DNA of 64,000 nt from Molanna angustata (GCA_963576475.1 OY754970.1:37723447-37787446), one strand, 5' to 3'. Shown: positions 1 through 12,070, counted from the stretch's first letter. The notes: generated from the sequence alone by a model not told the origin. Translations and numbers: made by a program.

Positions 1-345
1 CATTATTGATTTTATAGGATTACACTTGAAACTTTCCACTGTAGAACATTAATTTATTTTCATTCCATTAGATCTAATCTGAAAGTTTCTTGATGAAACA
101 TTATTGTTTTCAGTTAGTGATAAGGTGGATGTAAAAGTTTAAAATGGTATGGTTTAGTATTATTGAAAGTTTTATCAAGATCAAGATGTATGCTGTGGAA
201 ACGCGAGCAGACACTGTACGAACCAAGGGGCTCCTAAGGACAACGGAAATGTAGGTTCTAAGTTCAATCACTGGAAAAATTCTCCGAGATCCTTGTTCGC
301 AAAGTTCAAATAAGGAAAACATGTGGAATTAACATCGTACGGTAG

Positions 346-510
346 AGTAAATCCAGAAGAAGACATTGGAGGGACCGCGTAGCCAGAATGGGCAGTGATA
401 GACTTGCGTATATAGCAGCAAATGAAATCCCCTCTGGTCGCCATCTACCCGGAAGACCACCCAAGAGATGGTTGGACTTCGTCATCCCAGGAGGCATGGT
501 TTCTGAATAA
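346..510 (+). pseudogene. Non-LTR retrotransposon polymerase, C-terminal scrap
   Basis: The open frame reads RRRHWRDRVARM, then GRHLPGRPPKRW, and ends at TAA at 508. The W-x-x-R/H-V-A-R-M then GRPPKRW order is the usual C-terminal tail of insect non-LTR (endonuclease/reverse transcriptase) polyproteins, downstream of the reverse transcriptase domain. A stop at 343 closes the frame upstream, so only about 54 codons survive. The purine-rich GAAGAAGAAAG just after the stop resembles the short-repeat tail of such elements. It is a 5'-truncated dead copy; the clade cannot be set from this piece. Confidence 0.75.
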
Positions 511-777
511 CAGACCAACTAGGTCTACTAAACGAAGAAGAAAGTTTTATGTTTTATGTACATATTGTAAGAGTAGACTGATCCTAGGGCTTTGCCCCAA
601 GGTGCACACCCCAACCACCAGCTAGTTCAGTGACTCACGTGAGACTAAACCTAAAATAGGCTGGTCGTCTTCCTTTTTTCTTTCAATAACTATTACTACC
701 CAGTTCCAAGAGGAAAATAAAAACTATCAATTGTACCAAATATTTTTAAGCAAAGATTCTTTTGTCAAACCAACAGA

Positions 778-967
778 CCAGGGGGGCAAGTCTTGTCCAA
801 CCGGCGAAATCAAAACCCACGTGATTACCCATGTCATGGATATAATTATCATATGGAGTTCTATGACATCTAAAGATATTATAGAACTCCAAATAATTTT
901 TATATCCATGATATGGGTAATCGGGAGGGTTTTGATTTTGCCGATTGGACCAGACTTGCCCCCCAGG
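778..967. mobile_element. Palindromic MITE (family P), full copy
   Basis: The two halves are imperfect inverted repeats over the whole length. Each end carries AGGGGGGCAAGTC or its complement, and the interior words (GGCGAAATCAAAACC, ATTACCCATG, GGAGTTCTAT) recur inverted in the right half. There is no coding capacity beyond chance frames. Related copies lie at 7407-7568 and, interrupted, at 17479-17797. I see no clear target duplication at this copy. Confidence 0.75.
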
Positions 968-970
968 TGA

Positions 971-1979
971 AAAGAGAAAGGAATAAACTCGAAACTTTTT
1001 CTAAATATATATCGAATCAAATAATACATTTTCATATTGCAATTATTTCGGATATACAGAGATTTACATTTATACAATAATTAATCAATTTATCATTGTT
1101 TAATTTATCAATTAACATATTATTTTAGAAGCGAACAGAAATTTTAATAAATTGCCCAATTTCAACAAAGAAAATCGCTAATGATAAAAGGAATATAATA
1201 TAAATTTGTTGCTATTGATAAGGACGAATAATCTTCGCTGAAAACTCCCAGGTGATATAATAAATAAATCTTCGACGAACACTGTGGTCCGCCATTTTGT
1301 CAAATATCATCGTAAGGACATGAAAAAAATGTCATTTCTCCCGCAAATCAATCATAAAAACATTAATTAGGTAGGAATAAAAAAATCCTTAGTTTTTTTA
1401 TGAACAGTAAGCGTAATGATTTACATAAGGCTTCATAAAGAGGTTCACATCAGCACATATTTTTGAGGTGGTTGTACCGTCTGTTAATTAAATTATTTTT
1501 TTTTCCGAGGAAAAAGCCAATGTCCTTTTATTAGGAAAAAGTTTGAGATATAATATGTTATTTGTAAAAAAATAACATGACACTATGTAGGCTCGATCAT
1601 GTGAATGACATTCTGAAAGAGTGAAATGTAAGAAGTTTGAACAATTGTAAAAACGTATGAATGATGATGAGGCGATGGATACGTGTCAACATAAATATGG
1701 CGTTCAGTTCTCTCTGCTCACTCCATTAGAGATATGGCGTGACGATATGTATTATGGTATATTTATTTAGAACAAAAGTAAAGATTTTTAACAGAATTTC
1801 AGTTTTTCAATCGATATTTTTTCATAGTATGGTATGTTGTTATATCATTGTTAACAATTAACACGCAAAACTATTCATTTCATTTCAAATAAGCTGTATC
1901 CTTTGAAACGTATTAACGAACATCCAAGTATTTGATTACATAAATTTTCCGAGCGATTCTCGCAATATCGAATATCATA
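971..1979. other. AT-rich stretch, nothing recognised
   Basis: No coherent reading frame, repeat arm or RNA-gene signal was recognised on either strand. Confidence 0.5.
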
Positions 1980-2275
1980 TTGAATTCTTCAAGCGCCTCA
2001 ATGAATGTATTTAATTCATTGCGGTGCAGTTGTATGAAGGCCCTCTGTGTGGGTATTGCATTAGAAGTGTCTTTATCTCCGGATCGTGTGGCATTTCCTT
2101 CCTGCTACCGCTGCATAACTCTCATAGACAGCATATCCCCGTCTTGGCGCTGGCATACCGGGACACCATTCAACTGTGCCAGCCATCACGCAACTCGGTC
2201 ACTCTGTCTATATTTAACTCAATTGACAATGTCGGAATAGCGAAACACCTGCGACCATCTTTATTTATCTGTTGA
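1980..2275. other. GC-richer segment of unknown origin
   Basis: This stretch is visibly less AT-rich than its flanks and keeps two overlapping plus-strand frames of about 85 codons. I recognise no motif in either frame or in the antisense. It lies just upstream of a retrotransposon tail at 2337, so it may be a decayed upstream part of that element. A host exon is possible but unsupported. Confidence 0.25.
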
Positions 2276-2336
2276 GATATATCGGGATCATGTGGAAAAT
2301 TTCAATTCATAATAATTAATACGATCGCTTGAGTGA

Positions 2337-2495
2337 AGACCGATGGACGATAAGAGACCACAAGGGCGGCCACCTTACAGATGGTAGGACGACATTAAAT
2401 TATTCTTTGGACCCCAGTGGATGAAAATCGCAGGAAACCGGGAGGACAGGGGAGACCTATGCCCTGCAGTGGACAAAACACGGAGCGAAGATGAT
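2337..2495 (+). pseudogene. Non-LTR retrotransposon polymerase tail, nonsense-broken
   Basis: The frame reads RPQGRPPYRW, then a TAG at 2385, then DDIK, then WMKIAGNRED and CPAVD. GRPPxRW-x-DDI followed by W-x-x-A-x-NRE and P-x-VDW/K is the standard end of many insect non-LTR polyproteins. The TAG sits next to the conserved W and kills the frame. A TGA at 2334 closes it upstream. It is the same broad family as 346-510. Confidence 0.75.
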
Positions 2496-2990
2496 GAATT
2501 AATTCTTCTTGTCGTGTCGGTCAACAGATTATGTGCCTTAATGCCCATGCGCTCCCAGAAGACCACAAACTCCATTGCGTCGTCCTCTGGGTGGGCTCGT
2601 TCATTATGAATTGCCCAATCACACTGGTCAGGAGCCATAGGACCCGGTAGGAGGTGTTCGCTGCGAATATTCCAAGAACTATGTAAAGCTCGTCCAAGAA
2701 ATGATAGTGATAGATGGGCAGCTAAGGAGAACCTTGAATCATAACATACGAATGTGAAGAAGCGGATCTTTGTCAAGTTTGTAAATTTTGATCTCTGAAT
2801 TTTCGCATGCAAGAAATGACGTGATATCATGTATATTAGCAAATCCTTACTAATTTAAAGTTTCTTTTACTTATAATAGGTTAATGTTTAACGTACTTTA
2901 GAGGAAGTCACGCGCAAATTGGGCTACATCATAATTTGTCACATAGCTACACATAGTATATTTTATGGCATGTTTTATTTTAAATAATTG

Positions 2991-3143
2991 CTTCTCGGGC
3001 AACTAACAGGTACTATGTCAAATATTAATTTAACACACACCTAGTAATAAGTTGCCACATTCTGGAGACTTGCGATATTAATCGAACCCGGGACCTTTGA
3101 ATCAGCAGTCAGATACCTAACTAACTGAGCCACGAAGGCCGAC
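2991..3143 (-). mobile_element. tRNA-derived SINE, copy 1 with internal deletion
   Basis: Read on the minus strand it starts GCCTTCGTGGCTCAGTTAG, a good pol III A box in the tRNA-like head. The following B box GGTTCGATTAA is damaged by an internal deletion. The distal body ends GCCCGAGAAG. Compared with the full copy at 17523-17730, about 55 bp are missing between two AATCG words; the junction keeps a single AATCG at 3080-3084. Confidence 0.85.
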
Positions 3144-4382
3144 AATGTCTGGGCTTCGCGCTTAAGTCCCTTGTTAACGCCTATGACCTTGGGCATACGG
3201 GATGTAGGTACACAAATCTGCACATTTATTACCCTCTGTTGTATGAAGCACGAAAAAATATTGTATATCACCAAATCTGTGATGCAAAATATTTTTTTGT
3301 GAAGATAAGGTAAAATTTAGAGTTTTTTTAATAGGAAGAATAATAATTAAGTAAAAATCTACCTAATATGCCTTGTAGGTTTTTTTAATTATTTACAATT
3401 TAAAAAAATGAAAAAGGATATATATAATAACTAATTTTATTTAGGTAATAAAGATTTCAAAGACGTATTATTTGAGGGTTTTGGGGAAAAGATTTTCAAA
3501 ATCTACTATTTAGCCTACTATATAGACTAATCGAACTAATCGAATAGAATCCTTGATTTCCCGGTTCTCCTACAATAAATATTCCAACTTCGTCTCTATT
3601 GAGATAATTAAAAATCTGTTAAAAAATAATCGAATAGAATATGCTATCAAAAAGACGTCATGCATTGAGATTGTTTGAATCAGAGTACAGTTTCTTGAAG
3701 AGAATTGGGTAGTTCCAATAAAGGGGTTACTATGATCATGGTTTTACAGTAAATAGACTTTATGTGGAATAAATTACTTCACAGGGCCAACATCATGAGC
3801 ACCCTTGGAATGATCCTGTGATCATAATACAGCGCTCTATAAATTGTTATAAATCTAATCCGTTTTGGCTATAATTTTAGTTTATCCCGTGTTGTATTGT
3901 GTGCACTACACATAGATAGATGTTTGATGTTATGGGTAACGTCAGCCCCAAGCGGTTTATTGTTGGCAGTGTTTAGCGGTGCGGTGTACTCGAGCGGCTA
4001 CCGTTGAGGAATATACATACCTACTATAATAATATATCCGCGTTAAGATCTGATCGTTAGAACTGCACCAACAATTATAACGACTTATTGAATCGCTACT
4101 TTCATTCTTGTTAGGGTGGTATAACAAGTTCCTGATACAAGAGTCTTCTTCCACTTCAGACGCCACACAAAAATATTTACTGTGTAAGAGAGTGCTTTAT
4201 TAAATTGTACGACACCATAGTAACAGATTTACAAGTTGTACGGAAAATAATGCACAGCACAATGCGCTGTAGGTATAACGTTTTTTCTTCCGATTGCGAA
4301 CTGAACGCCGCAAATCAGACATTTTTGTAATGTGCTTGTAACCTTTAATACTAAAAACTGTAGCCTAATTTTATCATAGATT
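3144..4382. other. AT-rich stretch, nothing recognised
   Basis: No gene, element end or long repeat was recognised. A slightly GC-richer patch near 3955-4030 has no identifiable content. Confidence 0.5.
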
Positions 4383-4560
4383 TCATTCATTCATACACAA
4401 CATGGGTAACCAGAGACAGATGTGCGGGTGTAAATTACCTTATAAAAGGAAGTACGACACGAGTGTGTATTCTAAAACACCAGTCTAAAAAGGCACTACA
4501 TTCAGAAACTTGTTACTGAACTATGTGAGATGATTATTACGGTTCTTACGGGACACCCGA
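4383..4560 (-). repeat. LINE 3'-terminal repeat (CGTGATGGTATG family), degenerate
   Basis: The words TTCATTCATTCATAC, GGGTAACCAGAGACAG, TGTGCGGGTG and TATAAAAGGA recur in the same order at 21378-21545 and 24515-24610, and inverted at 23290-23402. At 62351-62560 a similar microsatellite-type end directly follows a polymerase frame, which is why I read these as LINE 3' ends. The link is inference. Confidence 0.55.
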
Positions 4561-5311
4561 AAACGATGAAAATATAAAAAAATGCAAGGTGCCTCACAGG
4601 AGATTCTTGAAATTGAAATACATATATTACTGTTATATTTATTTTTGATTTTATTAATAGAATGTTATCTATTTCAAAAAAGGTAATATTAATAAAATCT
4701 ATTTATTCAATGGACAAACCATATTAAAGACTTTTTTCGCTTAACACGACAGTTTCAATGGCTGTTTACTCAAATAAAAAAATCAAAAACTAGTCTTTCG
4801 GTCAAGAGCTCTTCTGTTTATTGGTCATGCAGACCTTGGGACCACAAAATGTTATAATGAAAAGCATTATAATGCGTTTTTTTTTTTTTTGTTGTCGTTA
4901 AAATAGAGTTACTTCGTAGGCTTTAAACCCGATTTTTGGTGAGCTTTTGACAAGAATTGTCCACTTAGGTATAATTATCGCCAAATATCTTGAACGAGCT
5001 TCCAGTTGCGCAGACCGCAAATTTGTGTCTTTTTGCTTCGTTGGTTTACGTGCAAATCGCCCCCCTTCTCTGTTAAAAAATCAAGTTATTTGGCGACACC
5101 TATATTATTGTTTATAGTTCCTTTTTTGTGTGGCTTTAAAATGACCTATCTTGTCTTAAATATTTATTGCATTGTTTCTTTCTTTCCTTAGGTGGTATAG
5201 TACTCTTCATAATAAGAACTCTGCAGATTAAAATTTTTTTTTTTTTTTACTTCTGAAAAGGGACTTTTTAAGTCCCTATAAATATTTTCCAGGAGTGACT
5301 TACCAAGATAT
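4561..5311. other. AT-rich stretch with homopolymer runs
   Basis: Holds T and A runs at about 4877-4890 and 5234-5246. Nothing else was recognised. Confidence 0.5.
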
Positions 5312-5492
5312 TGCCCCCAAGTCAAATTGAAAACGCTGTTCGTTTTCGCCAAGCGCTAATTTTTTTTGTATGGGATTTGACGTTTGTTGTAGAAATTTTT
5401 TCTACAATAACAAACAACAAACGTCAAATCCCATACAAAAAAAATTAGCGCTTGGCGAAAACGAACAGCGTTTTCAATTTGACTTGGGGGCA
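5312..5492. mobile_element. Fold-back MITE with perfect ~79-bp arms
   Basis: The left arm starts TGCCCCCAAGTCAAATTG and the right arm is its exact complement, ending in GACTTGGGGGCA. Even the eight-T run in the left arm is matched by eight A in the right. The centre contains a small second stem, TTGTAGAAA/TTTCTACAA. There is no coding frame. I see no clear target duplication. Perfect arms imply a young insertion or arm homogenisation. Confidence 0.8.
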
Positions 5493-7406
5493 TTGTCTAA
5501 ATTTTTATTACTTATGCTTGGTCATATTGTATTTTATGAAATAAGCAGAGTTTTTATTCCTTTTATAAAAAAAACCATACTGGTATGGACTGGAACATAT
5601 ATTGATTAGATAAATTCATATTATTATATATATCTATGTATATGAGTTGTTCTTGCTAACTTACATAATTACGAACACACATAAAAATACCTATATTATG
5701 TTATATTGCCTTTAACGTATATTTATGTCAGTTAAGTTTTCTCAGTAGATATTTTATTACATCATTTAATAGTGTCTATGTTAACAGTATTATACTCGTA
5801 TATTACAGCGACCTTAAAGAATTGTTGACATGTTAATGAAATATTTAACCTAATTGGATGTATTCGGTGTCGTTAATTGGATATATTTATATTTAGGTTA
5901 AAATAATACTTCGTTCTTTGTTATTTTGTTTTTGTAGATATTTTTGCTGTTGTTTTTACAGCTTAATAATATTTACCTACTGTTTTGCTTCGACTACCAT
6001 CTGCGCTCCCGAAACCGATCGACTATTTAACAGACATACCGCAACACAAAAAACTCATAGTATAAGTAAAAATTATCGGAATCAGTTGATATTTTCGATT
6101 CCGCTGAAAGATTTTATGCAAATAAAAAAAATGTATAGTGGGAAATAGAAAACAGAAATGAGATTTCCTTAATATGTAGTTATAACAAGAAATGCGCGTC
6201 TGATTGATGAATGAAGAGCTAAGACGCAAGTTTGAAGCGACACACTATTCAAAAAATGAAACAAAGGATCACGACCATGCATATTAAATTTTGAAAATAA
6301 GCAACGTAAAAACTTAACATGCTTCTTCTTCCGCCTTATGTTTGGACTGCGTCCTATTATTGCTCGGATCCTGCACCTGGAACACGGACATCGACTGTTC
6401 CTATATCTTTTAGAGGTGTACCTGGAATTATGCTACCTGATGTTTTATCTGTTGCCACTATTTTCATTACTCTTGTTGAGTTGAGGAAGCGTAACAAATA
6501 GATCAGAGAGACAGATAATTAAGATTTCAGATGTTGTATGCAATATAGCTTCCTGAAAGTGGAATTGCGCTCGCCATGTAGCAAGAACAACAGATTATCG
6601 TTTCATGAAACGTCCCCTGGAGTGGCGACCGAGAACTGGCCGTAGAAACCCACAAACAAGATGATCTGACTAAATAAAACGAGGGCAGAAAGTCAATGGC
6701 ACAGGGTGAAAAGGGAAATGGGAACATGGAGGCCTAAAGGGGAGGTCTAGGAGACCTTGGACGAATAATGGCTGATGATGTCTCCAGCATGACATAGAAT
6801 GCTAGTATGGAAATGTTTGATCCTCCAAACTATTTGCATTCTTCGCCCTAGTTGCGTATAGCAATGGTATGTTTATATTCGATAATAGAGGCATTGGACG
6901 AAAGTTGGACTGCTACTGTTTATCCAGTATATTTAATTGTTAAGGGCATTTGCCAACCTTTGTGACATTTTTGTTTTCTCGTTAATCTTCGACGTACGTA
7001 AAATTATTATAGGATGTTGGTATAGCGTAGATCTCAGCGTGTATGAAATTGCTATTTTAATCTCGTTCTGTGTATGTAATAAATTATCCTCAGGCGGGTT
7101 GGTTATCTCGATATTGTATATTAAAATATCTCAAGATCTATCCTTCAGATTCACATTCGATAATAACTCACATTTTCGTTCACCGCAAATTGAACGAACA
7201 CAAACATCACACGCGGTGTTTGTGTAGCTACAATTTGTTTTTTTGTTTATTTATTATGTTTTTTTGTTTTACTCTCAACTACTATGTAATAGTGGAGAGT
7301 CATGGTTTCACAATATTTATTTATTTCTTTCTATCGTTACCTCACAACTGAGACACTCATAGATATTACTATAACAAAGCTCCGTCAAAATAATAATTAA
7401 AAAAAT
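5493..7406. other. AT-rich stretch; one short hairpin repeat
   Basis: The only element-like signal is at about 7268-7305, CAACTACTATGTAATAGTGG plus GAGAGTCATGG. It resembles 33978-34010 and 46205-46240. Short frames at 6319-6501 and 6937-7227 show no recognisable motif. Confidence 0.45.
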
Positions 7407-7568
7407 AGGCAGGTCGTGGAATTGGCAAATTCCTTGACCAGGTGGATATAATTATCTTATGGAGTTCTATAATATCTTAAGATGTTAACTTCATATGATA
7501 ATCATATCTATGATATGGGTAAACATGGATGGTTTTGATTCCGCCTGTTGACCAGAATTGCCCCCCCT
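7407..7568. mobile_element. Palindromic MITE (family P), diverged copy
   Basis: Shares the central block with 778-967: GGATATAATTATC, GGAGTTCTAT, ATGATATGGGTAA, GGTTTTGATT and a right end CCAGAATTGCCCCCC. The left arm is shortened and altered. Confidence 0.65.
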
Positions 7569-7798
7569 CTTTTTCTTCCTGGAATGATCCACAATTTTTT
7601 TCACAAATTTCTAAACATTTTTTTTATCAGTATCTCGACGGATACCAAGCGAGGAGTTCAATCGACTTCATATTGATATCAAATGCATTAACTTAGAGCT
7701 GATTAATTTTCTTAAGACATACATCTATTTCTCTCTGTGATATCATCTGTCTAAACTGTTTTAATACTCTTACGTTCTAGAAAATGTTTTTTTTTATA

Positions 7799-8247
7799 TT
7801 AAAGAGGGCATATAACGCTAAACTAAAAACATGATAATATTAAAACCACATAATACACTATGAAGACGTTTTTGTAAGGGTTACTATTGCGTGCGTTAAA
7901 GAGGGTTTATACGTGATTTAAATTATCAGAACACAACATTTGTTATTTTTTTACGTTTTAAGAAAAAACCTAACATGAAATGATAAAACTTTATCGGTCA
8001 TTGAATTAGATTTTATTCACTCTTTAAGCACACAAATGATTTATTTCTCTGCGACGTTGGTATAGTTGTATATTTATTTTTAAAGAAATGCTCCAATAAA
8101 GGATATTGAATGAATGAATGAATGAATAAATATTTTTTAAGGTTAATTTATGCTGAATTTTTAAATTGTGTAACGAAATGTTGAAAAATCTTATGGTATT
8201 TTTTTAGAAACACACTGTTCAACATATTTGGTTTATATTCACTTTAA
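7799..8247 (+). mobile_element. TTAA MITE (family 1), diverged copy
   Basis: Begins TTAAAGAGGGCATATAACGC and ends GGTTTATATTCACTTTAA. This matches the ends of the better copy at 34160-34655, which is in the opposite orientation. The internal landmarks AAGGGTTACTATTGCG, GGGTTTATACGTGATTT and TTTATTTCTCTGCGACG follow in order. A GAAT microsatellite sits inside at about 8109-8128. The right part is shortened relative to other copies. Confidence 0.7.
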
Positions 8248-8602
8248 AAAAATCTACACAATATAAAAAAATAAGAAGAAAAAAGTGCACATTAACAACT
8301 TATATAGTGGAGAGTTTATTGTTGGGCACAATCCGATCGTTTTAATTTAAGAACATATTTATCGTTTGATCTTAGTGTCAAATAATGAAATGTAGGTGTC
8401 CTCGCGTTCGTTGTCGATGTTGTCTGTGAAGTACAAAGGTAGGTTGGTAGTTAGGTACCTAGTATGACCGCCAACCTCTATGATACCGCCGTAATGTCTG
8501 GGACAACCGCCGGCGGTATACTCGCTGACTGACACACGGGGTTATGGCGAGATCAGAATCACAAACCATGCACTTTAACATTTTTTTTTATTTTTCTTTG
8601 GA

Positions 8603-8656
8603 ATTCTCGGACACCTAAATGGTACAATGTGAAATATTAATTTAACACGCACACAA
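8603..8656 (-). mobile_element. SINE 3'-body fragment, copy 2
   Basis: On the plus strand TTCTCGGACACCTAAATGG and AATATTAATTTAACACGCAC match the distal body of the SINE at 17523-17730. The tRNA-like head is absent. It abuts the polymerase remnant at 8637-9130. Confidence 0.6.
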
Positions 8657-9130
8657 TTGCATGTAATATCATTTTGGATTTTTTTAATATGCTCCGTAGG
8701 GGACACCAGCTATACAAGGATTTGGGTCCATCATACTCTTCCGAAGAAGCGCACGACGTAGCGTTGGGGAGAGTTTGCAATCTGCTCAGGAAAATAAGAG
8801 GTGGAAACACATAATTCGGGATATCGTTCCACAGCCGCGCTGCTGTGTTGATAAAAGAGTTGTGCGATTGGTTCCTTGTATATTGAAGATTTTCTGGAAA
8901 CGGGTGTCGAGATTGAGTAAAACGAGTGACTATTGTGAATGGGTGGAAGAGGGACCAGGGATGCAAGTTCTTCTGAGCATCTCCCGTGGTCTTATCTATA
9001 GAATAAAATATCGACCTTGCGTCTGTGGTCTAGTGATTGCAACCCATCAGCAATGATGGGTCGTCAATCAGACATACAGCACGCTCCTGTAAATCATCGC
9101 ACTCCAGAGATAACTACCGTATTCAACTAT
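8637..9130 (-). pseudogene. Non-LTR retrotransposon polymerase C-terminus (ARLWN type)
   Basis: On the minus strand the upstream part reads VEYGSYLWSAM, then LQSLDHRRKV and FYR-stop-DHGRCSEELASLVP. A 109-codon open stretch then contains NSFINTAARLWNDIPNYVFP. The order EY-x-S-x-LW, LEHRRxV, FYRIYxGxCSEEL, then TAARLWNxLP is the C-terminal region of insect CR1/Jockey-group non-LTR polymerases (family knowledge). A TAG inside FYR and frame changes upstream show it is dead. Homologous scraps lie at 53870-54110 (minus) and 62230-62290 (plus). Confidence 0.8.
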
Positions 9131-9246
9131 TTGGCGTATTTGCGCTTTGTAGAAAGTAAAACAATGAGTTATACATACTAGCTCTATACACGCTCAATTT
9201 TTTGGAGGCGTGTTTCACAAATGTTAGCAATTGTTCACCAAAGGAT

Positions 9247-9330
9247 GAAAAACTGTGTCTTCACCGGGAATCAAATCCGAGACCTTAGGTTCAGGACTCA
9301 GATATATAACCAACTGAGCTACAAAGGTCG
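9247..9330 (-). mobile_element. tRNA-like SINE head, diverged copy 3
   Basis: The minus strand reads GACCTTTGTAGCTCAGTTGG (A box), then a damaged B box within CTCGGATTTGATTCCCGG, then GACACAGTTTTTC. This matches the head of the SINE family, but the body beyond it is different or decayed. Box B departs from the consensus, so activity is unlikely. Confidence 0.65.
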
Positions 9331-10369
9331 TAAATATATGTATTTATCTTAACTCGAACTATCGTTATAATACGCGAGGTGCAAACAACATAAGACCTGC
9401 AAAGTGCAGACTGGCAAAACTCTGTAACAGAGTATTAAGCTGTATAATAAACTGCCACCTTACATAGGGCTTTGAAAGAATGTAGTTTTGAGAGAGAGAC
9501 GTAGAAGTATCTCGTCGAAAAATCATTTTATACAACTGACGAAATGCTAAATGAAAGATATTTCAATTAGAATGGAGTATTATGTCTTTGTTTATTTATA
9601 ATCAATGACGACTCCGAGTGCTCTGCTTGGGAGCCTATGGAGGATATATACTACACTATACTATATAAAATATATTTCTGATGACCTTGACGACTGTCAC
9701 GGTTTGCAATTCCTGTTTTACATTATTTTTAATGTCACGTCACAACAATTATTATTGTGTAACCTCCATATCTTAATTCTGTTAGGTAAAGGTACTATAT
9801 TGTCATTGTGATTTTTTTATATTTATCTCCAACTCAAATGTTCTGACTCATGTATCGAATAATTGTAATCATTTTTTTACTGAATTTTCTCAAAACAATA
9901 TTCTTTGTAATAGATCAATCCATCACGTCAAATGTTTTCGAATAATATACATAAGCAAATAAAAAAACATAAAAGGAGATTTTGAATTAAAAAGTGCATT
10001 ACCAAATTCATATAAATAATGCTGAACTCGTTTAAAAATTGAACTATGTGAATTGAAGATACATAGTAAAATTATTGAATATGCTTGATAGATTACTCTG
10101 CATTGAAGACCTAAGTCATAATAATATGTAGTTCTCAAAAAATGCCTTGACAAATTTAGGCGGAATCGGTTTGCACATATACCAGCCAAGTAAACAACAC
10201 AAAATACCTTGATGACCTACTTTTCCTTCTTTGTCCTTCCTACTCTTTCTTCTACCCTTTGAAAGAGATATATAGTGAGTAGAATAAAGATAAAAATACT
10301 TTATTTTATTTCATTTTATCGAGTACAGTCATATCTACAATGTGCACAAGTGAGTTACACAATTTTTAA
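9331..10369. other. AT-rich stretch; one short dispersed repeat
   Basis: Around 10158-10205 the words CGGTTTGCACATATACCAGC and CAAGTAAA recur at 13269-13305 (CGGTTTGCACATACACCAAC, CAAATAAA), so a short dispersed repeat is present. The frames here show no motif. Confidence 0.4.
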
Positions 10370-10844
10370 TCTTTATATATATAATTCTTCTGTACGTGTG
10401 TATGTCACTGAACTCCTCCTAAACTGCTGAACTGATATTGATGAAACTTTTTGTGTGTGTTTATGTGAGTCTTTGAATGGATTAGATTCACAAAAAGGAA
10501 TTTTATACATTAATGAATATCAATCGTTATAAATATTTTCGGAATATGCATTTTGAATAGTGGCAACATTGCTTTCCGATGTGTCATAATATTATGCAAT
10601 GTTGGTCATGCCATTAAAACTTGATGTTTTTCTCAACGCTGTCTGCGGTATTTGTTTTCATATTTTTAATATTTTATGAAATTATTAAGTTATTCTGTAT
10701 GTTCTGTTTTTAGTGGTATTATCACGATAGGTATATCAAAGTCAGGTTAATGTATGTAATGTGTCTTGCTTCCTTTTATGTTTGTTAAACCAGCTAATAA
10801 CAGACAAGCCAACGTTCATGCAGGACGTCTGTCGGGTCCGCTAG
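10370..10844 (+). mobile_element. Non-autonomous Helitron
   Basis: The element starts TCTTTATATATATAATTC after an A, and ends GTCGGGTCCGCTAG before a T. That fits Helitron rules: 5' TC, 3' CTRR, insertion between A and T, no target duplication. A short GGAC/GTCC stem lies just before the CTAG. The 5' text CTGTACGTGTGTATGTCACT and the 3' text AACGTTCATGCAGGACGTCT are familiar to me from lepidopteran Helitron families (memory, not searched). At about 475 bp it has no Rep/helicase frame, so it would need a helper in trans. Confidence 0.85.
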
Positions 10845-11868
10845 TTATTTATAGGTATATGTTTACATTATAAATATGTATAATGAAAAGTTATATAAAG
10901 ATCAAAATTCCCATAAAGGCATAGCCTGTGTGAGAATTTTGGTATACAAATAAAAAAGTACATACTTGTAGATTGATTTTGAGATATGTGTGATATTTTT
11001 CAAGATCTTTTTGGTTTTGTTATTTTATAAATTGTAAACAAACATGACATACTTATAAAATATATGGCTTACAATTTATCGTGCCTAGATAAGATGTGCA
11101 CATTATTTTTATACACGTAGTACAAAAATCGCATAACCTTGGTTACCGTGCCATGAATATGTGAAAATCAAACAATCTTGTTAATGTTTCTTTAAAAGAA
11201 CAAGTAGTGTTGAAAGACGGGGATAATTTAAATGCTCCGAGTATAAATTCAGACTGAAGAAAGACACTTAGCAGATGTCTTATCAAATAATTAATTAAAT
11301 CTTGTCTGAGGCGTTAGTTTTCAAAGGGTGCGGTTACACCCGCTTCTGGAAGCCGTTCTATCATTTGAAATATGAGGGGAGAACTAGTGAAATAAGACAG
11401 ATTGATCGTTTAACGTCAAAAGTACGTAGTACATTTCTTCCAACTTTTCAGTTTTCCTGCCCAGAGAAGTAATATTTTTTTTCATGTAAAAAAACCAGTT
11501 GATTATGGCCCTTATAAGCCGAAACGGTCGTCGGGAGAAAAATAAAATAAATTGTGGAATTATATATGTGTTCATATTAATCATTGGGGAACTGTATTTC
11601 AAATTAGGTTTAAAACCTCTGTTTGCTTACATGTCAACGATATTTGATTAATTTGTTTGTTAGATTAAAAAGTGTTTTTACGGCTTATCAAAACTTCAAT
11701 TACTGATATAATAATAATATCTTCATTCCAGTCTTTGAGCAATGTTTCATAAACCATTTTTTTTACATACAAAATAAACATTAAACATTATAGAAGAAGA
11801 AAAATCTTTTACACAATATTTATTATATACACAAAATAAGAAATGAGGATATAAGAAAATAATGTAGG
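10845..11868. other. AT-rich stretch, nothing recognised
   Basis: No element end, RNA gene or coherent frame was recognised. Confidence 0.45.
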
Positions 11869-12070
11869 ATAAAGAAAGATGTTATTAATAGAATGAAAGT
11901 GAACACATTGAGATGGTTTGGCCACATGGGGAGAATGAATGAGGAACGCCTGACGAAGAAAATATACATTGCGGACAGGAATGGAATGAGAGGTTGAGGC
12001 CGCCCAAGGAAGGGATGGCACGTCCATGTGAACGGTATTTTGAAAGACGGAAATGTTAGAAACGTGAACA
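11869..12070 (+). pseudogene. Non-LTR retrotransposon polymerase tail (GRPRKGW family)
   Basis: The frame reads INRMKVNTLRWFGHMGRMNE, then ERLTKKIYIADRNG, a TGA, then GRPRKGWHVHVNGILKDGNV. RW-F-GH-x-x-RM followed by GRPRKGW is a well-known C-terminal signature of insect non-LTR polyproteins. One in-frame TGA sits between the two blocks. The antisense frames over this stretch are shadows. The same family recurs at 18712-18800, 41045-41155, 41880-42205 and 62351-62560, all minus. Confidence 0.8.

Noticed and set aside
2375..2842. 155-codon minus-strand frame
   Set aside because: Its distal part is antisense to the retrotransposon tail at 2337-2495 and the rest shows no domain.
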